From Ailurus styani (Eukaryota; Chordata; Mammalia; Carnivora; Ailuridae), in the NCBI GenBank assembly GCA_002007465.1, contig LNAC01000682.1:768584-832583 (forward strand): a stretch of DNA of 64,000 nucleotides, in the 5' to 3' direction. A program made the translations under genes and the position numbers. Positions 9,608 through 20,543 of the stretch are shown one piece after another. The notes beneath the pieces are model-generated. The model ran no database searches, was not told the DNA's origin, and saw only the letters and a list, made by a program, of their open reading frames with translations. Numbering within the stretch: the stretch's first letter is position 1; each line of letters opens with the position of its first letter.

Positions 9608-11140
9608 GTGTGAAGAAGCTGACTGAAGACTAGCCAAAGACAGGAGGCCATCTTCTTAGGAAAGTACAGAGGCCTATGGGAGAGACATTCAGGATTGAGG
9701 AGCACCTGAGACAAGGATTCAGACACAGGTAATTAATTAAGGACTGCCCACAGTTAAAATTGCTATGGGAGGCAGGGAAGCAGTACAAAGAAGGGAAGAA
9801 AGTGAAGCAATGTTGTGATTTCAGGTGCAATCCCTCCAAGGGCAGCTTTAGCCCCATCACAAATGGCCTTCCCTCAGGCAAAGTAGCTTAGCTCTCCTAT
9901 TCCTTCTCCAGCCAGTCATTGGTTATTTACTGCCCTTGGAGGTGTAAACTCCCTAACACTCCCAGCTCTTCGTAAGCAAATGGACTCCCAGAACTGGAGG
10001 GTCATTTCTATTGAGAAAAGCAGATTGTAAACAAAATTCACCAAAGTCAAGGAGAGGCACACAGATATGGTAAAAGGGAGTGGATCTGGGCAGATGGGCA
10101 GAGTACAATGTCCACCCCAGTTACTAATATTTGTGAAGGTATAGGAATGATCAAAAGAAACACTCTGGACTTGGATGCCTGTTTCTTTTGTGGAACTTCA
10201 GAGTCCAGGGGCTTCTAAGGGACCACTCCAATTGGGAAGAGGGCAGAGGAGGGGCTGCACATGTCAGGATCTCCAAGAAGAGCAGTTCATACTTCCTTCC
10301 TTTTACATATTGACCTCCCAAAGCAAAAACTTCCTCTGCTAAGCAGAAATTTGAAAATTATCCTACAATGGCTCTTCAACCCCTCCATGTGCAAAGAGAA
10401 CAGAGTAAATCAAGATGGTAATTAAGCATGGTACCCATGGGAGAAGTCATCCATCCTACACTAGGATAACAGCAATCTCAACAATTGATGCACACCCTCC
10501 CTCTTAGCCCCCATGCACCCGCCACCAAACTGAAGACATTAAGCCTCAGCAGCTCTGGCTATACTGTCACAGAATTCTGTGGAAAGTCCTAAGAATAAGT
10601 ATATGTAAAACATGCTTCACCTTTCAGTGCATAGCAATAAGATGGTGCCCAGACATAAACTAAGGACAGAACCAAAAGAAGGGAGCTTTGGCAGCTGGTA
10701 AATAAAGTCTTTGGAAATGAAAAATGCACCCCCCTCCAGATAAAAAAAAAAGGCCCAAAGGGAGATTTGTGGTCCCAGAGAAGCTTTGCTCTCCATCTGG
10801 TTAAACAGGTTTCTGAAAAATAGCTTTAATTTCATTCCAAGAGGAGAGAGATACAAACTAAAAGAGTTGCTGGGGGAAAGAAGTGTCTAGATTCCTAATT
10901 TTGCAATCATTCAACAAATATTATGTGCCAGGCAAACTCCTTGATCATCTGCCCTTGTGGAAAGGTGGGGGAGGGGAGAGGTGGGAAGAAAGGCCGTAAT
11001 TACCAGAAGCCAAGCAGGACCCCAGGATAAATAAAATCTGGGAACCCAAAGGAGAAAGGGTTTAATGCAGGTCACTGAAATCCCAACGTACCCACAATTG
11101 CCACATAAATATTACCAACTGTAATGCTAGCATATGCTTT
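9608..11140. other. Unique sequence with a small L2-end relic, no gene seen
   Basis: At 10905-10960, 'caatcattcaacaaatatta' and 'tgtgccaggcaaac' resemble a minus-strand L2 3' end. I see nothing else recognisable. Confidence 0.45.
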
Positions 11141-11159
11141 AGAGAGAGAGAGAGAGAGA
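11141..11159. repeat. (AG)n microsatellite
   Basis: A pure AG dinucleotide run of about 19 bases. Confidence 0.9.
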
Positions 11160-11305
11160 CACCACCAGCTTTCAGGTGACATAGGTGGTTATGGAGAAAC
11201 TGCAGAAATCTAAAGCAGAAGCATAAGCTGGCTAGCTAGGTTCATTTGGATTAGTTGTCAAAATCATAGAATTGAGAGTTTTTACATAAAAGTCCCAACT
11301 TCCAT

Positions 11306-11348
11306 TTTTTTGTTTTTGTTTTTTCTTTTTGTTTTGTTTTTTTTTTTC
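11306..11348. repeat. T-rich, (TTTTG)-like low-complexity tract
   Basis: Thymine runs with scattered G and C. It might be a degraded minus-strand poly(A) tail, but no element body is recognisable beside it. Confidence 0.75.
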
Positions 11349-11739
11349 TGAAAATTGAATTTGACAAAGCTGGGCCCAAGATTCTGAAAGATAATGGTGG
11401 GTGGTAGTTGGGTGGTGCCATTGAGATTGGGACACTTTCACATTTCTTTGTAGGGAGGTGCCCTTGCAGCGTGGAGAATAGGATGCATACACCTATGTAG
11501 ACATTGTGATGAAGATGGACAGGAAAGGCATCACTGCTGGGGATAGTCCTGTTCTGGGTTCTGACTCTTTGCACTAAGCCCTGTTACCACAAATCTAACT
11601 CAACTAAACACAAGTCAAATCTGATGGTATTAAAAAGATAGTATTAATCCCATCTTGATTGATGAACGTGCCAGATACTTAGTCAACCAGGAGGTGCAAG
11701 TGAATAGGGTCTAAAAATGTCCATGTCTGAGGATATAAT

Positions 11740-11900
11740 CATCTTCATCCCACTTGCCAAGCATGGTTCTAAATGCTTGGTACATGGTATCATGTCTCAT
11801 CCTCACGATAGCCCTGTGAGCTAAATCACATTGCCAAAGGCCTTTTATGGATGAAGGAGCTAAGATTCTTGAGTTGTAGGATCAAGATTTGAACTCTTGG
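11740..11900 (-). mobile_element. MIR SINE relic
   Basis: 'tctcatcctcacgatagccc', 'tttatggatgaaggagctaa' and 'gatcaagatttgaac' match a reverse-complement MIR, which usually reads 'ctcatttaatcctcacaaca ... gatgaggaaactga'. Confidence 0.75.
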
Positions 11901-12134
11901 GGTGTTGCTATATTTGGCAAGCTGAAGTCACGAGAGGGGGGATCCCCAGGCTGAGAGTAGCCCAGCTCAGGGGAGACAATGGTGTGAACATGTTCCCTAG
12001 ACCGAAACAGAAGCAAGTCCAGATCTTGATGAGTCTACTTGCAAGGGCAGGACATTTGGAAAATGAGAATTAGCAGCAGAATACTGGCTTTATGATTGTC
12101 AGCGGGCTGGGATCCCAGACAGGAGGACAGATAA

Positions 12135-12350
12135 TAGCAATAGCTAATATTTATTGAGTTGGCTGCAGGGTGCTGAGCGGTCCACACGTGCTAACTCATT
12201 TCATCTCGACAGCTGTATGAACCAGGTACTATTATTACCCTCATTGTACAGATGGGGACAGTGATGAACAAAGAGAGGTGCAGAAACTTGCCCGGCATCA
12301 CAGTTAGGAACTGGTGGAGCTGGGATTGAAGCTCATCAGTTATTTCCAGA
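12135..12350 (-). mobile_element. MIR SINE, nearly full length
   Basis: 'agctaatatttattgagttg', 'aggtactattattaccctca', 'tgtacagatggggacagtga' and 'aacttgcccggcatcacag' follow the reverse-complement MIR order almost end to end. Repeat of unknown function and ancient mammalian age. Confidence 0.9.
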
Positions 12351-12774
12351 ATCTGTAATCATAAACCCTACATTTGCTACCTCAGACAACTGAGGTCCAG
12401 CCAGGCAAACAGGATAAAGGTTTAGATGAAGATCCTTAGAAGATGCAGCAGCAGGTGTCAGGAGGCAAAGTTTGGACAAACAGGGTCCGGGACATGATAC
12501 AGGGAGGCCAACCTCAAAGGCAAAAATCCAATATCAAACCCAGATGTCTTGAGGGTATGGAAAAGCACAGTTCTCCCATCTGCAAGGGATCATATAAGGC
12601 CCATTGAACAGGGAATTTGCCTGAATCTGTGAGTTCATAATGGACATCCTTAGAGTCAGAAATTCCTCCTCTTCATATTCACCCAGAGAAGCCCTGATCA
12701 GTTTCCTGCTGTGGATGGAGTGTTGTTTAAGGCTGATGACTACCACACCATCCATAAAAGCAAAGAGGGACGAA

Positions 12775-12860
12775 CGTAGGCATCCATCAAGAGGAGAATG
12801 GCTAAGTCAGTTGTAACCAACCCACACAGGGGAACGTTCTCCAACAGAAAGCACACATAC
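12775..12860 (+). mobile_element. L1M LINE-1 fragment
   Basis: 'catccatcaagaggagaatg', 'gctaagtcagttgtaacc' and 'caggggaacgttctccaaca' resemble the late-ORF2 end of old L1s. It probably pairs with the fragment starting near 13262, with other sequence inserted between. Confidence 0.5.
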
Positions 12861-13261
12861 CCCTCCTGAAAAGATTCTAAGACCAATGAAGCAGCAGTGG
12901 GCTTATAAGAGAGGAGCTGCTAGTGGCTAGATGAAGTGCAGTGGGGCGGATGCCCTCCAGCTGCAGAGCTCTGGGGATTTACTGGAACATTTGAATTAAG
13001 GCCACGAGTTTCCTGGGTGTCTCCCAGCCAATGGCAGAACATGGTGGCATTCTAAGCCTTCACCATTTCTGCCAAGTGAGGCGCTCCTCTGGGGGCAGTC
13101 TCTGAGCTCCCCAATAGCTGGCAGAGACCCTGTGGGATCCACATCTCTGTGCTGTCCCTCCACAGTGTGTCCCCCTTACCTTTCCTAGGTATCAACACCC
13201 CCAATTCATCTTTTATACTTATAACTGTTCTCAGTGTCTGCCTCCCAGAGGACCCCAAACT
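12861..13261. other. Sequence inserted between two L1M pieces, not identified
   Basis: About 400 bp of higher-GC sequence separates the two L1M fragments and may be a later insertion. I could not match it to a known family and see no clear flanking duplication. Confidence 0.4.
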
Positions 13262-13720
13262 GATATACTCACTGAGTGAAAACAGCAAATTTCAGGACCA
13301 TGCATACACTAAGATACCATTTATGTAAGTAGACAAACAAGTACCTGCCTACATGAAGAACTATCTTTTTAGACAGAGAAAGATAAAGAAAAATCAAGGA
13401 AGGAAGGAGGAAACCTTACACACAAAAACCCATATGCATTCATATACATGCATAGATATGCATTGAAAAGTTCTGTCAATTTTCTACTTGTCCAGTAGAG
13501 ACCCTGGTTCTGGAAATTCTGACAAATAAAACAATACAAATGTTAAGAAAATTTCTGTCAAAAGCCCACTCAAATGGCAACAATAATTATTGCTTGGGGT
13601 AGAGGGAGGAAGTTAGGAAGTCATCTATGAATAGGACTTAAGACTGTGTATATTACTATAATGTTCCTTTCACAAGGAGAACATATACAGGTATTACTTC
13701 TGTAATTAAAAATTTTTAAG
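13262..13720 (+). mobile_element. L1M LINE-1 3' UTR
   Basis: 'actgagtgaaaacagcaaat', 'actaagataccatttatgta' and the terminal 'aggtattacttctgtaatta' match the 3' UTR and end of old L1M elements. Confidence 0.65.
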
Positions 13721-14531
13721 ACATATACCGGCCCTTGGGAATGCAGGTCCCTTGGATTCAGACTGACTTTTCTCAAGGAGGCTCCCCAGCATCTCGTTTG
13801 GACCCAAAGCCGTTAGAGTGGGGACCACGAGTACATGGTAATGTTCCATCCTGCAGGGGTCTGCCACCTCTGTCCTCCTCCCATTCCTTGCCTCTATTGG
13901 AATAGCTAATGGCCAGTGATACATCGGAAAGGTGTCCAGAAAGATCTATGGAGTGTTTTAAATTGCATGAAACGTTCCTGGCCTCCCTGGCTGCACTGTA
14001 CAGAGATGCCATAACTCCCCAGTACAGCTTCTCTGAGAACTGCACTTGTAAATCTTCTCCCCACACCACCTCATGAGGCGTGGAGTACATCAGAGAATGA
14101 TACTGGGTGATGCTAAATCTAATCAGCTGCATAGACGGTTCACGCAGGAGGAAACCACATTCGTTACTTATCTACCTAAACTACCTCTTTCACCTTTAAG
14201 CTGTCAGAGTCTTTCTTTCTCTTTCACTCTCTGCCTCCCTGGCTCTCCTCTCCACTTTTTCTCCTTCTTTCCTCAGGGCCCTTAACCAGGGCCGAAGAGG
14301 CAGTTGGGAGGGGAAGAGTCCCAGGCTAGAGACTGCGCCCTGAGCACAAGCTGGAAGCTTCCTCCTTGGACTGCTGGCTGGTGTCCTCTCCCCAGCCTCA
14401 CTGTCACTGACAGGCTGGTGACAGGTCAGAGGTCTACAGTCTGGACGGGGTGTCAATGGCTTTCACAGCATGCCTGGAGGAAGAGGGAGAAAGCTGGCTG
14501 GGTCAGGCTATTACCGTTTAGGAAATTACGA
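13721..14531. other. Unique sequence, no gene seen
   Basis: Open frames overlap on opposite strands here, but none has splice context or recognisable protein features. 14195-14280 is C/T-rich. Confidence 0.45.
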
Positions 14532-14563
14532 TTATTTTTATTTTTAGACACCAATAAAAATAA
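14532..14563. promoter_or_regulatory. AT-rich inverted repeat with a MEF2-like site (candidate)
   Basis: Perfect 11-bp arms 'ttatttttatt' (14532-14542) and 'aataaaaataa' (14553-14563) are separated by 10 bases. 'ttatttttag' at 14538-14547 fits the MEF2 consensus YTAWWWWTAR. This is a pattern match only; such matches are common by chance in AT-rich DNA. Confidence 0.3.
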
Positions 14564-14855
14564 CATCAGGGACCAGGGCAGATGAATGCCCTATTTAAAG
14601 AGAACCAGACGTCTCCGTTATGGCTGGGGGTGCCTAGCCAAGCGTGGTAGGGTGAGGGGCCTCTGGGAGGATATGCCCCTCTGGTACTGTGGGGGTGTAA
14701 TGGAGTCCAACTTGGGAAATGAGTTTGGCAGACATTTGAGAGGTCCCAGAATTGTCGTCTTTAGCAAGCCTGAAACTCCCAGTGCCTGACCAAATGGTGT
14801 CTTAAGTAAAGTATCATCTTCCAAGTCTCGAGTGTCTACAGTGCCCCTGGCTCTC

Positions 14856-15005
14856 TATTTACCAAATGCTCCCCGGAGCTTTATGAGGAGGGCACCATCA
14901 TCACCACTCCTCTTCTAAAAGGAAAAGGTAACACACCTAAGGTTGCACAGCCAATGGCTGTCAGGGCTGGGTTTGGTGCCTGGTTCTGTTTAAATTATCA
15001 TGCTT
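14856..15005 (-). mobile_element. MIR SINE relic
   Basis: 'gagctttatgaggagggcac', 'aaggtaacacacctaaggtt' and 'gcacagccaatggctgtcag' correspond to the reverse-complement MIR 3' half. Confidence 0.7.
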
Positions 15006-15279
15006 TCCTTCCACCAGCCCTCAATGCCAAGATTCTAGCTCTCAGTGATGCGCCTATGTCATCCAGACAGTCAGACCAGCCAGATCTTCATGGGCACCCA
15101 TCCTAGAAAATGAGCAAGGGAGGGAACAGGGTACTCACTGGTCTAGTGTCAGTCCTTGTAAACACATCCATCATGAGCTTTATGAATGAGATACTGACAC
15201 TGAGGTTGTAACCGAATGCTGGTGTCCCTCCCTGTGTGCTGACAGGAAGCTAGATTCCTGCTCTATCACTTTTTTTTTT

Positions 15280-15480
15280 AACTAAAGTTTAGATTTATTT
15301 AATGTCTTTTTTTCTGTCCCAGTATCCTACCTGGGATACCATATTATTTTGAGTTGCCTTGTCTCTTTAGGTTCCCCCTGGTTATGACAGTTTCTCAGAC
15401 TTGCCCTGGTTTCGATGACCTTGACAGTTTTGAAGAGTGCTGCTCAGATATTTTGTAGCCTGTCCCTCAGCCTCACCACT
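15280..15480 (-). mobile_element. L1M LINE-1 fragment
   Basis: 'ggataccatattattttgag', 'ttgtctctttaggttccccc', 'gacagtttctcagacttgcc' and 'gaccttgacagttttgaaga' match a well-known reverse-complement L1M 3' UTR segment. Confidence 0.6.
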
Positions 15481-15589
15481 TGGTACCTACAAAATCTTAC
15501 TGGAAAGCAGGAGCCATGCAATTTCTCCAAGCATCTCTTGACTTTAAAACCAGATAATAACTGAGATGTTAGGATAAACGCCTTTAAAA

Positions 15590-15645
15590 TTCACTCATTC
15601 ATTTATTCATTCATTCATCCATTCACTCATTCTACAATCACTGAA
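15590..15645. repeat. (ATTC)n tetranucleotide repeat
   Basis: An imperfect ATTC/ATCC run. This tetramer often grows from the terminal repeat of L2 elements in reverse orientation. Confidence 0.8.
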
Positions 15646-15794
15646 GCCTCCATATATCCAAAGTAAATGTTGCAGGAGGCCCCGAGGAGGCTGCAAGAGA
15701 AGCAAGAGATGAGGGTCAAGTGACAGAAGCACACAGCCCTCCAGCCAGTTGTCCTGCCAGCCCGCTCCCCCTGGCTTGCAGCTCTGATCTGTGG

Positions 15795-15945
15795 AGGGAG
15801 GCCTGCAGCAGACCAGCACTCCCCAGACTAACACAAAGGGCCTCCCACATTGCAATCCCAGAGGTTCTTATTAAAAATGAAAGTTCTCAACCTTACTTCA
15901 GATTCACTGAATCAGATGCTCTGGTCAGGAATCCACTTTGGGAAA
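15795..15945 (+). mobile_element. MER5A-like hAT-Charlie relic
   Basis: 'cagcactccccagactaaca', 'ttgcaatcccagaggttctt' and 'gattcactgaatcagatgct' resemble the MER5A consensus with its central 'gattcagtaggtctggggt' region. It is a non-autonomous DNA transposon fossil. Confidence 0.5.
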
Positions 15946-16474
15946 AAAAAAAAAAGATTGCCGTTGATTCTGAGACTCAGGCAAGTTTGAGGACTATCAT
16001 GAAAGATAACACTGAATGGTCTACCTGCCTTGACAGGATATGTAGAAGCCCAAGTGGATCCAGGGCAGACAAATGAAAGCAGGTAGGTGACATTCCATGT
16101 GGGCATGGCACTGGGTTGCAGAAGGAACGGTGCAGACAAGGAGGGATGGTGACCCAGAGAAAGAATCTGTGATCTAGATGGCTAGGCATGATATCAGGGG
16201 ACAGAGAGTACTGCTTGGGCCTGGGACTGGCTGGCAGCACATAGGTAGAGAATGGGAATCTGGAATCCAAGGTCACTTATAGATGTCAACATATAAGGAA
16301 TCTATAAGACAGAGAAGGCATACAGGAGGATGAAGGAAAAGTGAGTTTGGTTTTAATCATGTAGTGTTCAAAATCTTAATGAAATACATAAGCAGACACA
16401 GCCTATAGGAATTTGGGGGTCCCGGACTGGCATCCATGTGGTGGGGGGTGCCCTAGACACTCATGAGCTTTAGT

Positions 16475-16662
16475 ATCATCACAGAGCTAGATTTGAGCTG
16501 CCCACTCTCATCATACTCCAACTGAGTGGCTTCAGCCAGGTCAATGGACTCCTCTCAACTTCAAAGTGGGTGCAGAATTGACCTTTCAGGGTTATGTTGA
16601 GGATTTAATGAGATACCCTATGTAAAGTCCCCTGAGCACTCTTGGAAAAATCAATATTAATT
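16475..16662 (+). mobile_element. MIR SINE relic
   Basis: 'actgagtggcttcagccagg', 'actcctctcaacttcaaagt' and 'ttgaggatttaatgagatac' follow plus-strand MIR in order. Confidence 0.75.
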
Positions 16663-16879
16663 CACATTCAGGATCAATGTTAACATTGAAAGTGTGAGCC
16701 AGACCGTGAGAGAAAAGAGTGTGTGGTAAAAAAGAAGAGATTAAGGCTGAACCTTGGGGAAAACAACAGTTAAGGGACAGCAGAAGGAGCAAAAGCCACA
16801 ACAAAAGCGAGATCCTTAAGGTCTGAGAACAATAGCACCATGCAGTCAGAGGTAGCACTGACCTGGGAAGTACTGGCAA

Positions 16880-17095
16880 TCAGGTTCCCCGAACCAAGGT
16901 TCAAATCCCTGCTCTTCCACTTCCTAGCTGAGAACTGAGACTTCCCGAAACTGTTTCCTCACAGGTAAGTCTGGGGTGAGAGTATTCACCATGTCTGTCT
17001 GTTGTGAGAAACAGTTAAGATGCTCTATGTAAATCTTATGTCCCAGAGGAGGAACTCAGTGAATGCTAATCAGCATTATAATTATTACATAGGCA
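16880..17095 (+). mobile_element. MIR SINE relic, near full length
   Basis: 'aaggttcaaatccctgctct', 'tccacttcctagctgagaac', 'ctgtttcctcacaggtaagt' and 'gaatgctaatcagcattata' match the MIR core and 3' half. Confidence 0.8.
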
Positions 17096-17582
17096 AAGAC
17101 AGCAAGTGTTTTAAGGAAGGGCAGCAAAGGTTGTCCAATGCCACAGAGAGATTAAAAAAATGAGGACTTGAGGGGAAAAAACCCTGGATTTGTGATTTCC
17201 CTGAGCAGAGATAGGTAGAAGCCAATTGGGAGGGTGTTAGTGTACAGGCTCAAGATAACAAAGACAGCTGGTAGGGACTTCTGTCTGAAGGTGTCCCTAC
17301 CTTTCGCAAGTCTTGGCATGCATCAGGCAATTATTATACAACAAAAATCATTGAAGCCATTCAAAATCATGGAACACCTGCCCAGTAATTCCAACTGCCC
17401 TATCCACTGTCTGGCTCCCTGAGGGTTAAGGGGATCAACATGCCAGCTTTTTGTAAGCATCCCAGGCCCAAGCACCATACAGGTGGTCACCTGTCCCCAC
17501 TAGCAGATAAAGCCAAGAGGACAGCAATAGGAGGTTTATGATGATTACCAAAACAACTTTTCCATGACCCACTTGCTTTAAA

Positions 17583-17810
17583 CAGGAGTCAGCAAATTCC
17601 TTCTGTAACTGGCCAGCTATAGTAGGCTTTGTGGGCCACGCATTCTCTGTTGCAACTATTCAACTTGGCTATGTCGCTGCAAAAGTAGCAATAGACATAC
17701 ACAAATGAATGAGCATAGTTGTGTTTCCATAAAACTTTGTTTACAAAAACAGGCAGCAGGCTGGATTTAGCCTGCAGGCCCTATTTGCCAACCTCTGACT
17801 TGGATCTTCA
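17583..17810 (+). mobile_element. Ancient hAT-Charlie-type DNA transposon (MER family)
   Basis: 'ctgtaactggccagctatag', 'taggctttgtgggccacgca', 'tctctgttgcaactattcaa' and 'tttacaaaaacaggcagcag' form a well-known mammalian MER element. The ends 'aggagtcagcaaattcc' and 'ttgccaacctctgac' are partly inverted. I do not recall the family number with confidence. Confidence 0.7.
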
Positions 17811-17824
17811 AAATCTGGCAATGT

Positions 17825-18265
17825 ACTTCCACCAGAATCACCAAACACACAAGACTGACTAAAATTAAAGGAACTGATATTGCCAAATTTTGATAAGGAT
17901 GTGGATAAACTGGAACTTTAACACATTGCTAGTGGGGGTATAAATTAGTGTAATCACTTTGGGAAACGTTGACAGTCCCTACTACAACTAAACGTACATG
18001 GCCTTCAACCCAGCAATTCCACTTTTGGATATAAACCCAACTAAAATAAGTGTGTATATCCACCAAAACACATGTACAAGGATGTTTATAGTGAATTTAT
18101 TCATAATAGCTACAAGCTGGAAAATGCTCAAATGTCCTGCAACACTAGAATGGATAAATAAATTCTGGTACATCTGGTACAATGGAATACCACACAGGAG
18201 TGGAAAAGAATACACTGGGTGCAACTCACAGATGTCATATTGAGCGAGAGAAGCTCTGGATGTTG
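17825..18265 (+). mobile_element. L1M LINE-1 3'-region fragment
   Basis: 'aacacattgctagtgggggt', 'agcaattccacttttggata', 'atgtacaaggatgtttatag' and 'acaatggaataccacacagg' match the late ORF2 end of old L1s. Frames are broken. Confidence 0.8.
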
Positions 18266-18374
18266 ACTTCTCTTCCTGCGTCTCCCACGCCCACTCTGCA
18301 CCTCTCTGAAAACTCATTCAGTCACCAATATCCACGGACCCCTACTAGGTTCTAGACGTTGTGACAGATGATTT

Positions 18375-18610
18375 TATAGATCGGTGCTGTAGAACATAGT
18401 AGCTACTAGCCACATGTAACTATTTAAATATCTAATTTTCATTAATTAAAAGTAATGAAAATTTAAAATTTATTTCTTCAGTTTCTCTGGTCACATTTCA
18501 AATGCTGAACAGCCATGTCGTTGGTGGCTACTGTACTGGAGAGTGTAGATACAGCACATCCACCATCACAGAAATGTGCACTGGATGTCCCTGTGTATAG
18601 TGCTTTCCAA
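18375..18610 (+). mobile_element. Ancient hAT-type MER element
   Basis: The left end, 'gatcggtgctgtagaacata' and 'gtagctactagccacatgta', is partly mirrored by the right end 'cgttggtggctactgtactg'. The middle reads 'ggtcacatttcaaatgctga'. This layout fits a common non-autonomous mammalian DNA transposon. Confidence 0.6.
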
Positions 18611-18639
18611 TAGCCCCCTGAAACATTTATCAGTTAAAA

Positions 18640-19110
18640 CGCATTGGACTGCCTGTAACAGAAAACCTAGGCTCGAAATGACGTTAAACATAAATAAAAT
18701 TTTATTTATTTATTTATCTTTCAAATGATAATTTTAAAATAAATAATACATTTATTTCTACTTGGAGACCAGAAGAAGAGTATTTCCAGGCACAGCTCAA
18801 TCAATGAACCCGGGCTTCTTCTGTCTCAATGCTTTGTCATTCTCACTACAGCCTCCACGTCAGTCTAGTTCCTCATGTGGCTGCAAGATAGCAGCCAGTG
18901 GCCTTTGGGCAAAATGTGCTTCTGTGTTCATACACACCAAGAGAGAGTTAAAATACACCTCCTTCAATCTGATTGGACCAACAAGGACATGAGCCCTTCC
19001 CTGGACCAATAACATTCGCCAGGAAGGGACCGTTTAGGGTAAATAGAGATTTCTCTATGGAATTCAGGCTTGGGAAACCTGAACAAAATCAGGGTTCTGC
19101 TGGAAAGGAG
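18640..19110 (-). mobile_element. Unnamed ancient interspersed repeat, copy 1 of 3
   Basis: 'cctcatgtggctgcaagata', 'gcagccagtggcc', 'ctgattggaccaac' and 'cctggaccaataacattcgc' define a repeat also seen near 32420-32830 and 38470-38940. All three share an early start with 'taacagaaaac'-like words, a 'ggctgcaag / gccac' middle and CCAAT words at the end. An AT-rich stretch interrupts it at 18690-18765. I recognise it as a common mammalian repeat but cannot name it; the strand is arbitrary. Confidence 0.5.
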
Positions 19111-19124
19111 GAGGAAGGGAAATG

Positions 19125-19292
19125 GGAAATGGATAACCATTAAATGCTACAGTGGTTATTGCAATGCCCATTCACAAACAAGGAGACTGAGGCTCAAAGG
19201 CATTGAGCAAATTACCCAAGGTTAGAGAACACATGTGCGACAGGAAGGAGGATTAGCCTAGGGTCTGTGCCACTGCCCACACTCTATCTTGC
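19125..19292 (-). mobile_element. MIR SINE relic
   Basis: 'cattcacaaacaaggagact', 'gaggctcaaaggcattgagc' and 'aaattacccaaggttagaga' match reverse-complement MIR. Confidence 0.8.
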
Positions 19293-19299
19293 GACACAA

Positions 19300-19980
19300 C
19301 ACTGGATCTATTTTGTCATTCAGTACCACTCAAGTGGTTATCACCTCACTTCTGATTAGTAACAACATGATGATTAGCTAATAAGGCAAAGCAGTAATGA
19401 ACTTGCTTAGATCATCTTCCTGTGTAAGCAACTTCTGGTTATCTGTTGAACAGAACACATTATGCTGCTTTCCTCCCCCAACCTTTCCTTTTATGTTAAA
19501 TATATGATTTTTATCCTCACAAGGGGGATTATCTCAGAGCAGAATTGGCAAGGTTAAACACTATCTATAAAACACATTCAGCTATGCCATGAAATGAATT
19601 ACATAATATATCAGTCATCTACCTGGCTTTCAAAAACCAGCAAATGCATTTCTGTTCGGTATGGGTGAGTATTTTATATTTTGCCTCCCTTCCCATGAAG
19701 GTAAAAATGACCTTGGTTCTTAGGAAGTGAAGATATATTGAACGGGTTAGGATCAACACAGTTCCATTTCATTTAGTCTCTACTAAAATTGCAAGGAGTG
19801 AAAATAGAGCTGGAATTTATTTTACTATATATTGCCTCATTTGAACTTTAGTAAGGCATTAGCTTCTAAGGAAAACCCTCCCCCTTCCATAATCTCTTAT
19901 TGATGGCATGTTAAGGAAATTGCCTTGACTTTATTGATTCTGAGCTATGAGGTACAATGTACCCGGTGGTGTGTTAAACT
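19300..19980. other. Repeat-free AT-rich block, candidate conserved noncoding DNA
   Basis: About 680 bp with no recognisable transposon, rich in short homeobox-like AT words ('ttaattac'-type, 'gattagctaataag', 'gaattacataatata') and GATA-type words ('cttatctgt' reversed forms). This texture is typical of conserved noncoding elements, but conservation cannot be judged from one sequence. Confidence 0.3.
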
Positions 19981-20502
19981 GAGAAAAGTGTGCTGGGCTG
20001 GCTACGGCTTCAGAGATGGACCCAGCTGACAGCTGGCACTCTGGTCCTGCCTGACACCCATGGCCATTCTCCCCAAGAGCAAATTAATGGGATGCTGGCC
20101 ACGTCGGAGCCTTCCCTCCATGACCTCGCTTTTAAAGAGGGAGCCCTGGAAGGAAAGGAGCCTCATGTCCTGAAGAGGGAACAGCAGGGCAGGTCCCCAC
20201 CCCCACCCCCACCAATGGCAGCCGAGGCCAGGCTCTCTGAGTCTCCAGCCTCCTGGGGGACAAGAACCAGGTGGACCAGAGGGTGTGTGTCTGGCCAGGT
20301 TGCTTAACTTCTGCAAGTCTGGGAAGCCTCAACTGCAAAACAGTCTTGGCACGGTGAAAAAAGTTGCTCTTTTGGCTGGCACCTGCATCCCTCTGCTGAA
20401 TTCGTTCAGACAACTATTGTGATGGGCCACTTTGGGTGAGGGAGAGGCACTTGGAGAGTAGTCTACAAGGAGACAGTGAAACAAGGCAGCAGCTAACATG
20501 CT

Positions 20503-20505
<3 letters not shown>
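19981..20505. other. GC-richer unique sequence, no supported exon
   Basis: Overlapping frames of about 100 codons exist on both strands at 19990-20316, partly because a C-rich 'ccacccccacccccacc' run removes stops. There is no splice or family support. Confidence 0.4.

Positions 20506-20541
<36 letters not shown>
20506..20541. repeat. (CA)n microsatellite
   Basis: An uninterrupted CA run of about 36 bases, long enough to be length-polymorphic. Confidence 0.95.

Positions 20542-20543
<2 letters not shown>

Noticed and set aside
19990..20316. Possible GC-rich exon with frames on both strands
   Set aside because: No splice acceptor/donor pair fits either frame and the C-rich run explains the lack of stops.
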